Below are positions 61,881 to 64,000 of a stretch of 64,000 bases of DNA, piece after piece. The stretch's first letter is position 1, and every line of letters begins with the position of its first letter. Source of the DNA: Haloechinothrix aidingensis (GTDB taxonomy: Bacteria > Actinomycetota > Actinomycetes > Mycobacteriales > Pseudonocardiaceae); assembly GCF_013450155.1 (NCBI RefSeq), contig NZ_JACCKD010000006.1, positions 124,001 through 188,000 on the forward strand, written 5' to 3'. The notes below the pieces were generated by a model. The model had not been told where the DNA came from and did no database searches. It saw only the letters and a list, made by a program, of their open reading frames with translations. Both the position numbers and the translations under genes were made by a program.

Positions 61881-62867
61881 CTAGCTGAACTCGGGCAGGA
61901 CGGACTTCGACACGAGGCGAAGTTCGTCGGCCGTGGAAGCGGGATTGACGGGAGCCAACACGACGCTCGAAGCCCCGGCGTCGAGCAGCCGCCGCACCTT
62001 GTCGGACACCTCCGCCGGGTTGCCCGCGATCGCCATCTCGTCGATCCATTCCTCGGGCATCTCGCGTTCCACCCGTTCCATGCCGCCCTCGAGCAGCTCC
62101 GCCAGGTGGTCGTTCCAGCCGAGTGCCCCGCTCAGCGGGTTGTGCGGTCCGAGGGCGGTGAGGTACATGGCCAGCGCAGGGCGTACGGCGGCACGAGCGG
62201 TCGCGCTGTCCTCGGAGACGCTCGACAAGGCGAAGACCGGCATCAGGTGTTCCTTCCGGTCGCCGGCAGCCATGCCCCGTTCGATGTGCTCGCGTGCCGA
62301 CCGCACGTACGTCGGTCCCGCCAGGACACTGACCACGGTGCCGTCCGCGATGCGACCGGACAGTGCCAGCGACTTCGGTCCGACGACCCCGGTGAACAAC
62401 GGTACGTCGGTCGTGGCGGGATGTGTCAGCGAAACGGACCGGTACGTGAAGCTGCGACCCTCGTCGTCGACGGTCTCCCCCCGCAGGAGACTCCGGATCC
62501 CGGAAACGCACTCTTCCATCGCGCTGAGCGGGGAGCGCGCGGTGAGTGCCATCTGATCGGTCCAGGCAGGAACGCCGTGCCCGATCCCGGCGGTGAACCG
62601 GCCGGGATAGGTCCGCGCGAGGTTGGCGATCTCCATAGCCGTGACCGCAGGGTGGCGGGCCACCGAGGCGACGATGCCCAGCTTGACGGGGATCGTCGAT
62701 GTCGACGCGAGCGCGGCAGCGGACGCGGTGAAACCGCCGTAGAAGAAGTAGTCCTCCGCGACCCAGGCCTCCCCGAAGCCGAGGTCTTCGATCATGGCCG
62801 CGGTGGGCCCGACGTCTTCGGGGGGTGTCGACGTCATGACGAGGACACCCAGCGGGTTGGTGTTCAT
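61881..62867 (-). CDS. LLM-class (F420/FMN) oxidoreductase, copy 2
   Basis: The start at 62867 follows GGAGAG by about five bases and gives 328 residues, exactly the length of copy 1 at 16991-17977. Shared blocks include WVAEDYF-YGGF, HPAVTAMEIA-LARTYPGRF, GIGHGVP-WT-QM-LTA-SPL and GVVGPKSL-LSGRIADGT. The pair are clear paralogs in two distant operons of the window. The LLM fold and the presence of F420 synthesis genes suggest F420 use. Neighbouring MetE-like genes raise the option of a Mer-like methylene-THF reductase; oxidation or reduction of the heterocycle is the alternative. It is divergent from the second MetE-like gene. Confidence 0.88.
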   Translation of the reverse strand: MNTNPLGVLVMTSTPPEDVGPTAAMIEDLGFGEAWVAEDYFFYGGFTASAAALASTSTIPVKLGIVASVARHPAVTAMEIANLARTYPGRFTAGIGHGVPAWTDQMALTARSPLSAMEECVSGIRSLLRGETVDDEGRSFTYRSVSLTHPATTDVPLFTGVVGPKSLALSGRIADGTVVSVLAGPTYVRSAREHIERGMAAGDRKEHLMPVFALSSVSEDSATARAAVRPALAMYLTALGPHNPLSGALGWNDHLAELLEGGMERVEREMPEEWIDEMAIAGNPAEVSDKVRRLLDAGASSVVLAPVNPASTADELRLVSKSVLPEFS

Positions 62868-62934
62868 AAGCACTCTCCACGAGGAGTTCGGTCTCGGCGA
62901 TCAGCCGGGAGTGAGCGTTTTCGGGTAGTATCTA

Positions 62935-62946
62935 TCGCGATCGCGA
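62935..62946. promoter_or_regulatory. Perfect palindrome in the LLM/MetE-like divergent region
   Basis: TCGCGATCGCGA is a perfect 12-bp palindrome 68 bp upstream of the LLM start. A second inverted repeat, TTGAC-N6-GTCAA (62956-62971), follows. Both suit regulator binding between two divergent genes. Confidence 0.45.
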
Positions 62947-63002
62947 ACCGGTGCATTGACATATCGGTCAAGAACGCGATCGGTGTTTGGTGAATTTGGT
63001 CA

Positions 63003-63032
63003 ATGGTCGCGCGTGCGCGAGCGCGGTACCGT
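63003..63032 (+). promoter_or_regulatory. Weak promoter candidate P4 for the second MetE-like gene
   Basis: ATGGTC (63003-63008) and TACCGT (63027-63032) are 18 bp apart, preceded by TTTGGTCA. It resembles P1-P3 loosely but lacks the exact CYAATGAC element and 17-bp spacing. Confidence 0.3.
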
Positions 63033-63120
63033 GCACTGAGGTAAATAACCTCACCTGCATTCGGCCGTCGCGGATTCTGATCCGCATGACGATGCCACGT
63101 ATGGAAGGACTACGAATACC

Positions 63121-64000
63121 ATGAAGCGTAGCGTTGACCGCGTGCTGACGACGCATACCGGAAGTTTCGAAAGGCCCGAGGACGTCAACGAGATGATTAC
63201 GGCTCGTGTGCTCGGGAACAATATCGACGACGACCTCTTCGAGAAACGTGTGCAGGAAGCGACCGCGGAGGTCGTGGCGCGGCAGGTCGAGTGCGGGATC
63301 GACGTGGTGTCGGACGGGGAGACGGCCAAGCCTGGATACCTCGAGTACGTCGGCGATCGTATCGACGGGTTCGACGAATACATCGATGCCTCGGAAGTTT
63401 TCCGGTTCATGGATATGGAGCCGTTCCCGGAGATCGTGTACCGGATCTACAAGGACACGCACGTCAAGATTCCGGTTTGCACCCGCCCGCTGTCGTACAT
63501 CGGACACGACCAGGTTCAGCGGGACATCGACAACTTCAAGGCCGCACTGACACAGAGCCCACCCACCGAGGCGTTCATGCCCGCGGTGTCGCCGGGACTG
63601 CTGGCGATGTGTTCTCCCAACCGGTACTACAAGAGCTACGACGAGTACGTGCTCGCCATCGGTGAGGTCATGAACGCGGAGTACCGTGCGATCACCGACG
63701 CGGGGCTGCTCGTGCAGATCGACGCCCCGGATCTCGCGTTCGGTGCGGACATCCGGACATGGATGTGGGGCGAGGTGGAGGAACGCGGGTTCCGCACTAT
63801 CCAGGACCTGCACGTGGAGGCACTCAACGTGGCGCTCCAGGGAATCTCTCCGGAACAGGTACGTATGCACCTGTGCTGGGCCAACTACAATGGACCGCAC
63901 GTCAACGACATCCCGGTACGGGACGCGCTGGAGCCGGCGTTCAAGGCGAACGTGTGCGGTATCAACTTCGAGGCGGCCAACGCTGCGCACGCGCACGAGT
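63121..64000 (+). CDS. Second MetE-like (cobalamin-independent methionine synthase II family) protein, cut by window end
   Basis: The frame stays open from the ATG at 63121 to the window edge, giving at least 293 residues; GGAAGG lies 12 bases upstream. It starts MKRSVDRVLTTHTGSFERPE and has CGIDVVSDGETAKPGY near residue 60 and QIDAPDLAFG near 200. His250 and Cys252 (MHLCWANYNGPH) and Glu284 (INFEAAN) match the zinc ligands, with the same 34-residue His-Glu spacing as the first core-MetE. The last Cys should lie outside the window. The family includes methyltransferases and epoxyalkane:thiol transferases, so it may handle a thiol other than homocysteine. Confidence 0.87.
   Translation, partial: MKRSVDRVLTTHTGSFERPEDVNEMITARVLGNNIDDDLFEKRVQEATAEVVARQVECGIDVVSDGETAKPGYLEYVGDRIDGFDEYIDASEVFRFMDMEPFPEIVYRIYKDTHVKIPVCTRPLSYIGHDQVQRDIDNFKAALTQSPPTEAFMPAVSPGLLAMCSPNRYYKSYDEYVLAIGEVMNAEYRAITDAGLLVQIDAPDLAFGADIRTWMWGEVEERGFRTIQDLHVEALNVALQGISPEQVRMHLCWANYNGPHVNDIPVRDALEPAFKANVCGINFEAANAAHAHE

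Noticed and set aside
1-64000. CRISPR array, phage, insertion sequence or tRNA-linked island
   Set aside because: No regularly spaced repeats, transposase, integrase or tRNA-like sequences were recognised; the inverted repeats found are single hairpins.

Overview
The window is a high-GC actinobacterial chromosome segment. A Pseudonocardiales-type soil actinomycete is the best guess. The reasons are an FO synthase (FbiC) and an F420-dependent glucose-6-phosphate dehydrogenase, a complete mce lipid-import operon, GC-rich third codon positions, and extensive ATGA start/stop overlaps. No rRNA, tRNA, CRISPR array, transposase or integrase was recognised, and nothing looks like a recent insertion.

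Region 1 (about 40-17,977) is a divergent catabolic cluster. Leftward genes encode a PucR regulator, an NCS1 permease with an added zinc-ribbon tail, a MoxR ATPase and a VWA protein (CoxD/CoxE-like), an alpha/beta hydrolase, a DUF1028 protein, an NTF2-like protein and XdhC. Rightward genes encode a possible 57-residue leader protein, DUF917, a HyuA-type hydantoinase/oxoprolinase, a three-subunit molybdenum hydroxylase, a CoxG-like protein and an F420-type LLM oxidoreductase. I infer oxidation and ring opening of an imported N-heterocycle.

Region 2 (18,192-27,371) is an F420-linked sugar-phosphate locus: pgl, a deoR-type regulator, then tal, gnd, pgi, fgd and fbiC. It encodes the oxidative pentose phosphate steps with Fgd in the place of Zwf, together with an enzyme that makes the deazaflavin part of F420. 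The deoR/tal gap carries two near-identical 16-bp palindromes.

Region 3 (28,230-34,613) is a second HyuA plus DUF917 plus molybdenum hydroxylase module with a different gene order. Region 4 (35,139-49,531) is an mce operon: two YrbE permeases, an ATPase, six MCE proteins, an MMPL transporter, a PpiC/SurA-like foldase and a small membrane protein.

Region 5 (49,783-53,121) holds an ACT-like protein translationally coupled to an ECF-type sigma factor, and a large ATPase-LuxR regulator. Region 6 (53,354-64,000) is a one-carbon/methyl module: a second PucR regulator, PurU, MetK, a separate MetV-like Cys-rich protein, MetF, a MidA-like methyltransferase, a core-MetE protein, a second LLM oxidoreductase close to the one in region 1, and a second MetE-like gene cut by the window end.

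The unifying hypothesis is uptake and breakdown of hydantoin-, thiohydantoin- or purine-like N-heterocycles, perhaps S- or N-methylated. Two molybdenum hydroxylases and two HyuA/DUF917 pairs would act on the rings, F420 enzymes would supply redox chemistry, and a dedicated SAM/folate cycle would handle methyl groups. This is inference from families and gene order. Three promoters, in front of regions 3, 4 and 5, share an unusual CYAATGAC -35 element with exactly the same 17-bp spacing, which suggests co-regulation.
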